A stretch of 64,000 nt of DNA from an uncultured Prevotella sp. (GTDB lineage: Bacteria > Bacteroidota > Bacteroidia > Bacteroidales > Bacteroidaceae): contig CAAGKM010000042.1 of assembly GCA_900770395.1 (NCBI GenBank), positions 46,583 to 110,582 on the forward strand, in the 5' to 3' direction. Of the stretch, positions 35,042 through 43,103 are shown piece after piece (the stretch's first letter is position 1; every line of letters starts with the position of its first letter). The position numbers were made by a program, and so were the translations under genes. The notes beneath the pieces are model-generated. The model was given only the letters and a program-made list of their open reading frames with translations. It was not told the DNA's origin and did not search any database.

Positions 35042-35485
35042 ATGAAACTACATACATTAACCCCACAGGAAGGCTCTACACATTCACGTCGTAGAATTGG
35101 CCGTGGACCAGGCTCAGGTCTGGGTGGCACTTCTACACGTGGTCACAAGGGTGCCAAGGCTCGCTCTGGTTACAAGAAGAAGGTTGGTTTTGAGGGTGGT
35201 CAGATGCCACTGCAGCGCCGTGTTCCAAAGTCTGGTTTTAAGAACATCAACCACAAGGAGTATTTCGCTGTGAACCTCTCTACTCTTCAGAAACTGGCAG
35301 AAAAGGGTTTTGAGAAGATAGGCGTTGCCGAGTTGGTGGCTGCCGGTCTCACAAACGGTAAGGAGCTTGTAAAGGTTCTCGGCAATGGTGAGCTCAAGGC
35401 TAAGCTGACAGTGGAGGCAAATGCTTTCTCAAAGACAGCAGAGGAGGCTATTAAAGCCGTAGGTGGAACTGCAACTGTAATTTAA
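35042..35485 (+). CDS. rplO: 50S ribosomal protein L15
   Basis: 147 residues. N-terminal tail rich in Gly/Arg (RRRIGRGPGSGLGGTSTRGH) that threads into 23S rRNA; GFEGGQMPLQRRVPKSGF follows. Confidence 0.98.
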   Translation: MKLHTLTPQEGSTHSRRRIGRGPGSGLGGTSTRGHKGAKARSGYKKKVGFEGGQMPLQRRVPKSGFKNINHKEYFAVNLSTLQKLAEKGFEKIGVAELVAAGLTNGKELVKVLGNGELKAKLTVEANAFSKTAEEAIKAVGGTATVI

Positions 35486-35496
35486 TTTTAGGAATA

Positions 35497-36843
35497 ATGA
35501 AGAAGTTAATTGAGACACTGAAGAACATTTGGAAGGTGGAGGATCTGCGCATGCGCATTCTCATCACTATCCTTTTCGCTGCGATTTACCGCTTTGGATC
35601 GTTCGTTGTACTTCCTGGTATCAACCCTGCCGAGTTGGATAAGCTGCAGCAGCAGACACAGGGTGGTTTGATGTCACTTCTCGACATGTTCTCTGGTGGA
35701 GCATTTTCTAATGCATCTATCTTTGCACTTGGAATCATGCCTTACATCTCAGCTTCTATCGTTATGCAGCTTCTCGCTGTTGCTGTGCCTTATTTCCAGA
35801 AGATGCAGCGTGAGGGTGAGAGCGGACGCAAAAAGATTTCAATGTATACTCGTTGGCTTACAGTGGCAATCCTGCTGTTTCAGGCTCCGAGTTACCTTAT
35901 AAATCTTAAGATGCAGGCAGCTGGTGCCCTTGCTTCAGGCATTAGCTGGCCTGTATTCATTGTGCCTGCCACAATCATTTTGGCAGCTGGAAGCATGTTC
36001 ATCCTTTGGTTGGGTGAACGCATTACAGATAAGGGTATTGGCAATGGTATCTCGCTCATCATCATGCTTGGTATCATCGCCCGCCTGCCACAGGCGTTTA
36101 TCCAGGAGGTCGGCTCACGTTTCACCGCCATCACTGGTGGTGGACTTGTGATGTTCCTCGTGGAGATCATTATCCTTTATGCAGTTGTTTGTTTAGCTAT
36201 TCTTTTGGTACAGGGTACTCGCAGAATACCTGTACAGTATGCGAAGCGTCTTGTTGGTAATAAGCAATATGGCGGTGCCCGTCAGTACATCCCTCTGAAG
36301 CTGTTTGCCGCAAATGTGATGCCTATCATTTTTGCGCAGGCTATCATGTTCATTCCATTGAGCATTGTGCAGTTTGCATCAGAGTCGGCACGTACAAGCT
36401 GGTTCCTAACATCGCTTATGAACCACCACAGCTGGTTGTATAATATTGTCTTTGCCATTCTCATTGTGGCATTCACATATTTCTATACAGCAATCACTCT
36501 CAACCCAACTCAGATGGCTGAGGATATGAAACGCAACAATGGTTTCATCCCGGGCGTTAAGCCGGGCAAGGACACTGCCGATTATATCGACACTGTAATG
36601 TCACGACTCACATTGCCGGGCTCACTGCTCATTGCGTTCATCGCCATCATGCCTGCTCTGGCTGGTTTGCTGAATGTACAGGATGCTTTCTCACAATTCT
36701 TCGGAGGAACATCACTCCTGATTCTCATCGGTGTTGTGCTCGACACACTTCAGCAGATTGAGAGCCACCTGTTGATGCGCCACTATGACGGTCTGCTCAA
36801 TTCCGGTCGTATCCATGGCCGTGGCGGAGTTGCCGCATACTAA
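35497..36843 (+). CDS. secY: Protein translocase subunit SecY
   Basis: 448 residues with ten membrane segments. Forms the channel of the Sec translocon. Typical motifs: YRFGSFVVLPGI near the N-terminus, plug-region MFSGGAFSNASIFALGIMPYISASI, and GFIPGVKPGK in the cytoplasmic loop. It follows rplO by 11 bp and precedes map. Confidence 0.97.
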   Translation: MKKLIETLKNIWKVEDLRMRILITILFAAIYRFGSFVVLPGINPAELDKLQQQTQGGLMSLLDMFSGGAFSNASIFALGIMPYISASIVMQLLAVAVPYFQKMQREGESGRKKISMYTRWLTVAILLFQAPSYLINLKMQAAGALASGISWPVFIVPATIILAAGSMFILWLGERITDKGIGNGISLIIMLGIIARLPQAFIQEVGSRFTAITGGGLVMFLVEIIILYAVVCLAILLVQGTRRIPVQYAKRLVGNKQYGGARQYIPLKLFAANVMPIIFAQAIMFIPLSIVQFASESARTSWFLTSLMNHHSWLYNIVFAILIVAFTYFYTAITLNPTQMAEDMKRNNGFIPGVKPGKDTADYIDTVMSRLTLPGSLLIAFIAIMPALAGLLNVQDAFSQFFGGTSLLILIGVVLDTLQQIESHLLMRHYDGLLNSGRIHGRGGVAAY

Positions 36844-36858
36844 TCCTCTTCCTGATGA

Positions 36859-37671
36859 ATGAAAATATTTCTGAAGACAGAAGATGAAATAGAACTAATG
36901 AGGCAAGCGAACCAACTTGTTGGTAAAACGCTTGCCGAATTAGCTAAAAATATCAGACCTGGAATAACTACCGGACGGCTTGATGCGATAGCTGAGGAGT
37001 TTATCCGCGACAATAGGGCGGTGCCTGTGTTTAAAGGATTTCCAAATCCGTTCGGTCCACCATTTCCAGCGAGTATATGCACATCAATAAATTCTCAAGT
37101 TGTACATGGAATACCTGACAATGTGACAGAGTTAAGAGGTGGGGATATCATTTCGATTGATTGTGGCATACTTTTTGCTGGATATTGCGGTGACTCAGCT
37201 TACACTTTTTGTGTGGGTGAGGTAGCCGAGGAGACAAAAGCATTGCTGCGGACCACTAAGGAGTCTTTATATAAAGGAATAGAGGCCGCATGTGCTGGAA
37301 AACACCTTGGTGACATCGGGGATGCAATTCAGTCCTATTGTGAGAGCAGAGGATATGGAGTCATTAGGGAGTTGACGGGTCATGGCATCGGAAGAAAGAT
37401 GCATGAGGATCCTCAGGTTCCTAATTATGGCAGTTATGGTAGCGGCATATTGCTCAAGCCGGGCATGTGCATAGCCATCGAGCCGATGATAACGCTCGGT
37501 GACAGGAAGATAGGGCTGATGCCCGACCGCTGGACGATAAGGACGGTGGACAACAAGCCTGCTGCTCATTTCGAGCACACCATAGCGATAAGGGAAGGAC
37601 AGGCAGATATATTGTCGACATTTGAGGAAATAGAAAAAGAGATTCATAGAACAGAAGGAATACAAAATTGA
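36859..37671 (+). CDS. map: Methionine aminopeptidase type I
   Basis: 270 residues. Removes the initiator Met. The five metal ligands are D101, D112, H175, E208 and E239; H83 and H182 are the usual catalytic histidines. Located between secY and infA, a common Bacteroidota order. Codon use is less biased than that of the ribosomal genes around it. Confidence 0.97.
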   Translation: MKIFLKTEDEIELMRQANQLVGKTLAELAKNIRPGITTGRLDAIAEEFIRDNRAVPVFKGFPNPFGPPFPASICTSINSQVVHGIPDNVTELRGGDIISIDCGILFAGYCGDSAYTFCVGEVAEETKALLRTTKESLYKGIEAACAGKHLGDIGDAIQSYCESRGYGVIRELTGHGIGRKMHEDPQVPNYGSYGSGILLKPGMCIAIEPMITLGDRKIGLMPDRWTIRTVDNKPAAHFEHTIAIREGQADILSTFEEIEKEIHRTEGIQN

Positions 37672-37674
37672 ATT

Positions 37675-37893
37675 ATGGCAAAGCAAGACGCTATAGAACA
37701 GGACGGAACAATCGTTGAGTCGCTCTCAAACGCGATGTTCCGCGTTGAGTTGGAAAATGGTGTACCCATCATAGCGCATATCTCTGGCAAGATGAGAATG
37801 CACTATATAAAGATACTGCCTGGCGATAAGGTGAAAGTGGAGATGAGTCCGTACGACCTTACCAAGGGTAGAATTGTATTTAGATACAAATAA
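37675..37893 (+). CDS. infA: Translation initiation factor IF-1
   Basis: 72 residues, OB fold: GTIVESLSNAMFRVELENG and SPYDLTKGRIVFRYK. Starts three bases after the map stop codon. Confidence 0.98.
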   Translation: MAKQDAIEQDGTIVESLSNAMFRVELENGVPIIAHISGKMRMHYIKILPGDKVKVEMSPYDLTKGRIVFRYK

Positions 37894-37909
37894 ATCATTT
37901 ATCATATAT

Positions 37910-38026
37910 ATGAAGACAAGAACATCATTGAAGAAGCGTACCCCAGACTGCAAGATCGTACGTCGCAAGGGTCGTCTGTTCGTAATCAACAAGAAGAACC
38001 CTAAGTACAAGATGCGTCAGGGTTAA
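37910..38026 (+). CDS. rpmJ: 50S ribosomal protein L36
   Basis: 38 residues, below common ORF size limits. It reads MKTRTSLKKRTPDCKIVRRK and continues GRLFVINKKNPKYKMRQG, the Bacteroidota form. Only one Cys remains (C14), so the zinc ribbon ligands found in the classic protein are missing; this is the zinc-independent type. Placed between infA and rpsM as expected. Confidence 0.95.
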   Translation: MKTRTSLKKRTPDCKIVRRKGRLFVINKKNPKYKMRQG

Positions 38027-38078
38027 AAAGACAATTAATGATTTTAAAATCAAGTTTTATTAATTTTTTATTTAAACA

Positions 38079-38459
38079 ATGGCAATAAGAATTGTTGGAG
38101 TAGATTTGCCCCAGGAGAAGCGTGGCGAAATCGCATTGACCTACATCTATGGTATAGGTCGAAGTAGTTCAGCAAAGATATTGGACAAGGCAGGCGTTAG
38201 CCGCGACCTGAAGGTCAACGAGTGGAGTGACGATCAGGCAGCCAAGATCCGTGAAATTATCGGCGCTGAATTCAAGGTAGAAGGTGATCTCCGTTCAGAG
38301 ATCCAGTTGAACATCAAGCGTCTTATGGATATTGGATGCTATCGTGGAGTTCGTCATCGTAACGGTCTTCCGGTTCGTGGTCAGAGCACAAAGAATAATG
38401 CCCGTACCCGTAAAGGTAAGAAGAAGACTGTTGCTAACAAGAAGAAGGCCACAAAGTAA
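38079..38459 (+). CDS. rpsM: 30S ribosomal protein S13
   Basis: 126 residues. Contacts the P-site tRNA through its basic tail (KGKKKTVANKKKATK). Motifs YGIGRSSSAKIL and CYRGVRHRNGLPVRGQST. Confidence 0.98.
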   Translation: MAIRIVGVDLPQEKRGEIALTYIYGIGRSSSAKILDKAGVSRDLKVNEWSDDQAAKIREIIGAEFKVEGDLRSEIQLNIKRLMDIGCYRGVRHRNGLPVRGQSTKNNARTRKGKKKTVANKKKATK

Positions 38460-38493
38460 AATGTTAAATCAGTAATGTAAAGATTTAAAGATT

Positions 38494-38883
38494 ATGGCAA
38501 AGAAAACAGTCGCTTCAAAGAAGAGAAATGTGAAGGTTGACGCTATCGGTCAGCTCCACGTACACAGTTCATTTAATAATGTAATCGTAATGCTTGCCAA
38601 CAGCGAGGGACAGACCATCTCTTGGTCTTCAGCTGGTAAGATGGGCTTCCGCGGTTCAAAGAAGAACACTCCATACGCTGCTCAGATGGCAGCAGAGGAT
38701 TGCGCAAAGGTGGCTTTCGACCTCGGTCTCCGCAAGGTGAAGGCATACGTTAAGGGTCCGGGCAACGGTCGTGAGAGCGCTATCCGTGCCATCCATGGCG
38801 CAGGTATCGAGGTGATGGAGATTGTTGACGTAACACCACTGCCACACAATGGCTGTCGTCCTCCAAAGCGTCGTCGCGTGTAA
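38494..38883 (+). CDS. rpsK: 30S ribosomal protein S11
   Basis: 129 residues. On the 30S platform. HVHSSFNNVIVMLANSEGQ and the tail TPLPHNGCRPPKRRRV identify it. Confidence 0.98.
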   Translation: MAKKTVASKKRNVKVDAIGQLHVHSSFNNVIVMLANSEGQTISWSSAGKMGFRGSKKNTPYAAQMAAEDCAKVAFDLGLRKVKAYVKGPGNGRESAIRAIHGAGIEVMEIVDVTPLPHNGCRPPKRRRV

Positions 38884-38927
38884 TTTAGAGTGTACTTTTA
38901 TTTAAACAACAGAAATTATTTATTATT

Positions 38928-39533
38928 ATGGCAAGATATATAGGACCGAAATCAAAAATTGCGCGCCGTTTTGGAGAACCAATCTTCGGTGCAGACAAAG
39001 TTTTGTCCAGAAGAAACTTCCCTCCTGGACAGCATGGCAATAACCGCCGTCGCAAGATGTCGGAGTATGGTGTCATGTTGGCAGAGAAGCAGAAGGCCAA
39101 GTATACATATGGTGTTTTGGAGCGTCAGTTCCGCAACATGTTTGAGAAGGCAGCTAAGTCTGACGGTATCACCGGTGAGGTGCTGCTCCAGAATCTTGAG
39201 AGCCGTCTCGACAATGTGGTGTTCCGTATGGGTATTGCGCCTACACGTGCCGCTGCCCGTCAGCTTGTAGGTCACAAGCACATCACTGTTGACGGACAGG
39301 TTGTAAACATCCCATCATACGCCGTTAAGCCAGGTCAGATTATCGCTGTTCGCGAGAAGTCTAAGAGTCTGGAGGTTATTGAGGCTGCCCTTGCTGGATT
39401 CAACCACAGCAAGTATCCTTGGATTGAGTGGGATGAGCAGAAGAAGTGCGGTAAGTTCCTGCATAAGCCGGAGCGCGCCGATATCCCTGAGAACATTAAG
39501 GAGCAGTTAATCGTTGAGTTGTACTCTAAATAA
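38928..39533 (+). CDS. rpsD: 30S ribosomal protein S4
   Basis: 201 residues. Starts 16S assembly at the five-way junction; in E. coli also represses the alpha operon. Zinc-free N-terminus (MARYIGPKSKIARRFGEPI) and S4 RNA-binding domain RLDNVVFRMGIAPTRAAARQLV. Confidence 0.98.
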   Translation: MARYIGPKSKIARRFGEPIFGADKVLSRRNFPPGQHGNNRRRKMSEYGVMLAEKQKAKYTYGVLERQFRNMFEKAAKSDGITGEVLLQNLESRLDNVVFRMGIAPTRAAARQLVGHKHITVDGQVVNIPSYAVKPGQIIAVREKSKSLEVIEAALAGFNHSKYPWIEWDEQKKCGKFLHKPERADIPENIKEQLIVELYSK

Positions 39534-39544
39534 TCATTAAATTA

Positions 39545-40537
39545 ATGGCAATATTAGCATTTCAAAAACCTGATAAAGTCGTAATGTTGGAGTCTACGGA
39601 CAAATTCGGCAAGTTCGAGTTCCGTCCGTTGGAGCCAGGGTTCGGTGTTACCGTGGGTAATGCCCTGCGCCGCATTCTTCTTTCATCGCTTGAGGGTTAT
39701 GCCATCAACACCATCCGCATAGCTGGTGTTGAGCATGAGTTCTCTTCAGTGTCTGGTGTAAAAGAGGATGTAACCAACATTATCTTGAATCTCAAGCAAG
39801 TGAGGTTCAAGCAAGTAGTAGAAGAATTCGAGAACGAAAAAGTCAGTATCACGGTCGAGAATTCTACGGAGTTTAAGGCTGGCGACATTGGCAAGTATCT
39901 GACTGGATTTGAAGTGTTAAACCCTGATTTGGTGATTTGTCATCTCGATTCAAAAGCTTCGATGCAGATTGATCTGACTATTAACAAGGGGCGTGGCTAC
40001 GTGCCTGCCGATGAGAACCGTGAGTTCTGCACCGATGTTAATGTCATTGCAATCGACTCTATTTACACCCCAATCCGCAATGTCAAGTATTCAGTTGAGC
40101 CATATCGTGTTGAGCAGAAGACCGACTACGACAAGCTCATACTCGAAGTGACAACGGATGGTTCCATTCAACCGAAGGATGCGCTGAAAGAAGCCGCCAA
40201 GATCCTCATCTATCACTTCATGCTGTTCTCTGACGAGAAGATTACTCTCGAGAACACAGAGATGGACAGCAATCAGGAGTTCGACGAGGAGGTGCTTCAC
40301 ATGCGCCAGCTGCTTAAGACACGCCTTGTGGACATGAACCTCAGTGTCCGTGCCCTCAACTGTCTGAAGGCTGCCGATGTCGACACCCTGGGCGACCTCG
40401 TTCAGTACAACAAGACCGACCTCTTGAAGTTCCGCAACTTCGGTAAGAAATCGCTCACCGAGCTTGATGATTTGCTGGAGAGTCTGAATCTTTCGTTTGG
40501 AACTGATATTTCAAAGTACAAACTGGACAAGGAATAA
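39545..40537 (+). CDS. rpoA: RNA polymerase alpha subunit
   Basis: 330 residues. N-terminal assembly domain (about 1-230; GFGVTVGNALRRILLSSLEGYA) and C-terminal domain (about 260-325; LRALNCLKAADVDTLGDLV and FGKKSLTELDDLL) that binds upstream DNA and activators. Confidence 0.98.
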   Translation: MAILAFQKPDKVVMLESTDKFGKFEFRPLEPGFGVTVGNALRRILLSSLEGYAINTIRIAGVEHEFSSVSGVKEDVTNIILNLKQVRFKQVVEEFENEKVSITVENSTEFKAGDIGKYLTGFEVLNPDLVICHLDSKASMQIDLTINKGRGYVPADENREFCTDVNVIAIDSIYTPIRNVKYSVEPYRVEQKTDYDKLILEVTTDGSIQPKDALKEAAKILIYHFMLFSDEKITLENTEMDSNQEFDEEVLHMRQLLKTRLVDMNLSVRALNCLKAADVDTLGDLVQYNKTDLLKFRNFGKKSLTELDDLLESLNLSFGTDISKYKLDKE

Positions 40538-40566
40538 CCTGTCCACATTAAAAATGTATTAAAAAA

Positions 40567-41094
40567 ATGAGACATAATAAGAAATTCAACCATCTTGGTC
40601 GTACTGCAGATCACCGCGCCGCTATGCTGGCAAACATGGCAATCTCGCTGATCATGCACAAAAGAATCACTACGACCGTTGCCAAGGCTAAGGCTTTGAA
40701 GAAGTATGTGGAGCCTCTGATTACACGCTCTAAGGACGATACCACCAACTCACGCCGCGTGGTTTTCAGCTACCTGCAGAACAAGTATGCTCTTAAGGAG
40801 CTGTTCGGTGCCGTTGCTGAGAAGGTAGGCGAGCGTCCAGGCGGTTACACCCGTATCATCAAGCTTGGTGTACGTAAGGGTGACGCTGCTCAGATTTGCT
40901 TCATCGAACTTGTTGACTTCGACGAGAACATGGCTAAAACTGAGACAAAGAAGAAGACTCGCCGTTCACGCCGTTCTACAAAGGCTGAGGCTGCTGCAGA
41001 GGCTCCTGCTGCCGAGGAGGCAACAGTTGTTGCTGAGGAGCCTGCTCCTGCTGAGGAAGCTGCTTCTGCTGCCGAGGAGGCAAAGGCTGAATAA
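40567..41094 (+). CDS. rplQ: 50S ribosomal protein L17 with Ala/Glu-rich extension
   Basis: 175 residues. The first 115 or so are a normal L17 (MRHNKKFNHLGRTADHRAAM, LLANMAI-type helix, RPGGYTRIIKLG). A 55-residue tail follows, first basic (KKKTRRSRRS), then repeating Ala/Glu/Pro to the end. Such tails on L17 occur in Bacteroidota and are probably disordered. Last gene of the cluster; a strong terminator follows. Confidence 0.97.
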   Translation: MRHNKKFNHLGRTADHRAAMLANMAISLIMHKRITTTVAKAKALKKYVEPLITRSKDDTTNSRRVVFSYLQNKYALKELFGAVAEKVGERPGGYTRIIKLGVRKGDAAQICFIELVDFDENMAKTETKKKTRRSRRSTKAEAAAEAPAAEEATVVAEEPAPAEEAASAAEEAKAE

Positions 41095-41122
41095 TTCAGA
41101 CAATCACTTAAAGTGCTTAAAT

Positions 41123-41161
41123 AACGAAAAGCCCGACACGCAATGTGCTGGGCTTTTCGTT
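41123..41161 (+). terminator. Strong terminator of the ribosomal cluster
   Basis: AACGAAAAGCCC (41123-41134) pairs perfectly with GGGCTTTTCGTT (41150-41161), and T residues run to 41165. Classic intrinsic terminator after rplQ. Confidence 0.9.
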
Positions 41162-41330
41162 TTTTGTGTGCTTCATATGTGAGCCATGCGCCATTATTTT
41201 GACAAAAGGCCTTCTGAGAATCGCGTGTAATTCACCAAACGCTTTCCTGGCTGGAAAAACGCCAAGATTTTATTTTTTTGTAAAACCTTGTAAATGAGAA
41301 TGTTATAAATACGACGTTTTCTTGCTTTCG

Positions 41331-41455
41331 TAACACTTAACTGTTGCCGCCATAACACTTAAGTGTTGTTTCTGTAACACTTAAGAGTTGTTGGCTGTAT
41401 CACTTAAGTGTTACGGCGGAAATACTTAAGTTTTTTGATGAAAATGCCTAAGTGT
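41331..41455. repeat. Phased palindrome array: six copies around CTTAAG, period 22 bp
   Basis: Cores of the form AACACTTAAGTGTT (or degenerate versions) start at 41331, 41353, 41375, 41398, 41420 and 41442; spacings are 22, 22, 23, 22 and 22. The second and fourth copies are near-perfect palindromes; the last two are decayed. It lies in a gene-free stretch (41095-41717) that otherwise shows only the rplQ terminator, a smaller related array at 41641 and AT-rich DNA with nothing recognisable. Confidence 0.85.
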
Positions 41456-41639
41456 CTCAAGATTTTCATTTCGCAGATCTTATAAAACATGCTTGAATAT
41501 CCATTTCTCATTTCCAGAATGAAAAAAAATTATGCGGGAATTTTTCAGAATTATATTTACATTCGTAATAGGGACTACATTTTAAAAAAAATTAAGTGAA
41601 TGTGCAAATCTGAGTATGTCAACATAAAAGGCAAAGAAT

Positions 41640-41672
41640 CCTAAGATAAATCACAAAGTATCTTAAGATAAT
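41640..41672. repeat. Second small array with CTTAAG-type core, period 22 bp
   Basis: TCCTAAGATAA (TAAG at 41642) and TATCTTAAGATAA (TAAG at 41664) are 22 bp apart; a degenerate third (ATATCTTTA) follows near 41681. Same phase length as the array 200 bp to the left but a different flanking core (ATCTTAAGAT). Confidence 0.55.
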
Positions 41673-41717
41673 TGCCTGAATATCTTTACATGTCTTATGT
41701 TTGCAATTTTATATCAC

Positions 41718-42497
41718 TTACTGCCCCTTGTGCAGGCTGTGAATGCTTTCGCTTATGCTTTTATACAGCTCATGCAGGGTGTTTTCGTCCGCAAGCATCT
41801 CCAGATGTTTGTCTATCACGTTTCTGTCGTAGCGCACAGCCGGACCTGTTTGTGCCTGCATGGGAGACAGCTCGTGTATTTTCCTTGCCGTCTCGTCAGT
41901 AAGTGGAAGCATAACCTCGAACGGAATTCCGTGCTTTTCCAGAATCTGTGCGCTTAGTGCATACATGTGGTTTACGAAGTTGCAGGCGAAAACTGCAGCA
42001 AGATGAAGATGGCGACGCTGGTCGGAAGTTGCCTCATGCACCTTTGAGCTGAGAGCGGAAGCCACTGCGCGCAGCAGATTCAGCTCGGCTGGCGACGATG
42101 CCTCGATGAAGAAGGGCAGGGCGCTGAAGTCCACATCGCGCTGCTTGCTGAAGGTCTGCATGGGATATAGTACGCCGTAGCGTGGGGTGAGTCCCTTCCA
42201 CAGCTCCATTGACATGCTGCCCGCAGTGTGTACAAACAGGGCATGCTGTCTGTCCTTTACCAGTGTCGGGGCAAGCTGCTGCAGGGCAGTGTCTTTCAGT
42301 GCCACTATGTACAGGTCGGCATCTTTGCGTATGCCGTCGGTTGCTGTTGTGTAGTCAGTAGATAGCTTGTCGGCAAGTGCCGAAGCTGACTCCTCCGTGC
42401 GGCTGTAAATCTGCAGGATGGGGTATCCCGCCTGCTGCAATGCTATGCCCAATCGTGTTGCCACATTGCCTGCACCAATCAAAACAATCTTTATCAT
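41718..42497 (-). CDS. Rossmann-fold/DUF2520 oxidoreductase-like protein
   Basis: 259 residues from the ATG at 42497 (two further codons upstream are possible). N-terminal NAD(P)-binding domain: IVLIGAGNVATRLGIALQQAGY. The C-terminal DUF2520 helical domain carries the family segment HLHLAAVFACNFVNHMYALS and ETARKIHELSPMQAQTGPAVRYD. Resembles ketopantoate-reductase/ProC-type fold relatives; no substrate has been assigned to this family that I can name. Follows the GNAT gene by 13 bp in a two-gene operon. Confidence 0.88.
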   Translation of the reverse strand: MIKIVLIGAGNVATRLGIALQQAGYPILQIYSRTEESASALADKLSTDYTTATDGIRKDADLYIVALKDTALQQLAPTLVKDRQHALFVHTAGSMSMELWKGLTPRYGVLYPMQTFSKQRDVDFSALPFFIEASSPAELNLLRAVASALSSKVHEATSDQRRHLHLAAVFACNFVNHMYALSAQILEKHGIPFEVMLPLTDETARKIHELSPMQAQTGPAVRYDRNVIDKHLEMLADENTLHELYKSISESIHSLHKGQ

Positions 42498-42510
42498 TGT
42501 CAATATAATA

Positions 42511-43011
42511 TTAATGTTTGTCCGTTAATGTCCGCTGATAGGCAATGCGTGGCGTGCCGTTGTGAGCATAGATTATGCCGCAACGCTTGAAACCGTGTCT
42601 CAGCAGTATGTGCTGCATCACAAGGTTGTCATGGTGAGTGTCCACCCTGATGTTGTCGCAGTGCTCAAAGCACCATTTGAGACATGCCTCTGCCATTCCC
42701 TTTTGCCTGCCGTTGGCAGCCATGCGGTGAATCACGTGATATGGAGAGTCGTTCAGCCAGTTGCCGTCGTCTATACGGGCATACGTTGGGTCTTCGCCGG
42801 GGATGAAACTGAATGTTCCCGTGATTTCTCCGCTTTCATCCTCGCAGACGTAGCTTGTGCCGTTGCTTATCTCTTGTAGAATCAGGTCGGCTGAAGGGTA
42901 GCCGTTAATCCACTGGTTGGGATTGCCGTGCTCTCGCATAAATTTGCGGGCATGGCTGAAAATCTCCATAATAGCATCCAGGTCCTTGGGAGACGAGTGT
43001 CTTATTGTCAT
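42511..43011 (-). CDS. GNAT family N-acetyltransferase
   Basis: 166 residues. The GNAT fold is shown by MTIRHSSPKDLDAIMEIFSHAR, the central VCEDESGEITGTFSFI strand pair, the acetyl-CoA loop region AANGRQKGMAEACLKWC and the late strand MQHILLRHGFKRCGIIY. Substrate unknown. First gene of a pair with the DUF2520 protein, with its own -7 box. Confidence 0.88.
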   Translation of the reverse strand: MTIRHSSPKDLDAIMEIFSHARKFMREHGNPNQWINGYPSADLILQEISNGTSYVCEDESGEITGTFSFIPGEDPTYARIDDGNWLNDSPYHVIHRMAANGRQKGMAEACLKWCFEHCDNIRVDTHHDNLVMQHILLRHGFKRCGIIYAHNGTPRIAYQRTLTDKH

Positions 43012-43037
43012 AATGCCTTTTGTATTAAATGATGGTG

Positions 43038-43045
43038 CAAATTTA
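43038..43045 (-). promoter_or_regulatory. Bacteroidota -7 box for the GNAT-DUF2520 operon
   Basis: TAAATTTG on the minus strand fits TAnnTTTG and lies 26 bp before the ATG at 43011. Confidence 0.6.
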
Positions 43046-43103
43046 CATAAAAGATCCGAATTGTAAGCCGGTAAAATAAAAAACTTAAAAATTTCTTAGT
43101 GCC

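Noticed and set aside
41331..41455. CRISPR array or tandem terminators
   Set aside because: Palindromes of 14 bp with 8-bp gaps leave no room for spacers, and no T-runs follow the individual palindromes.
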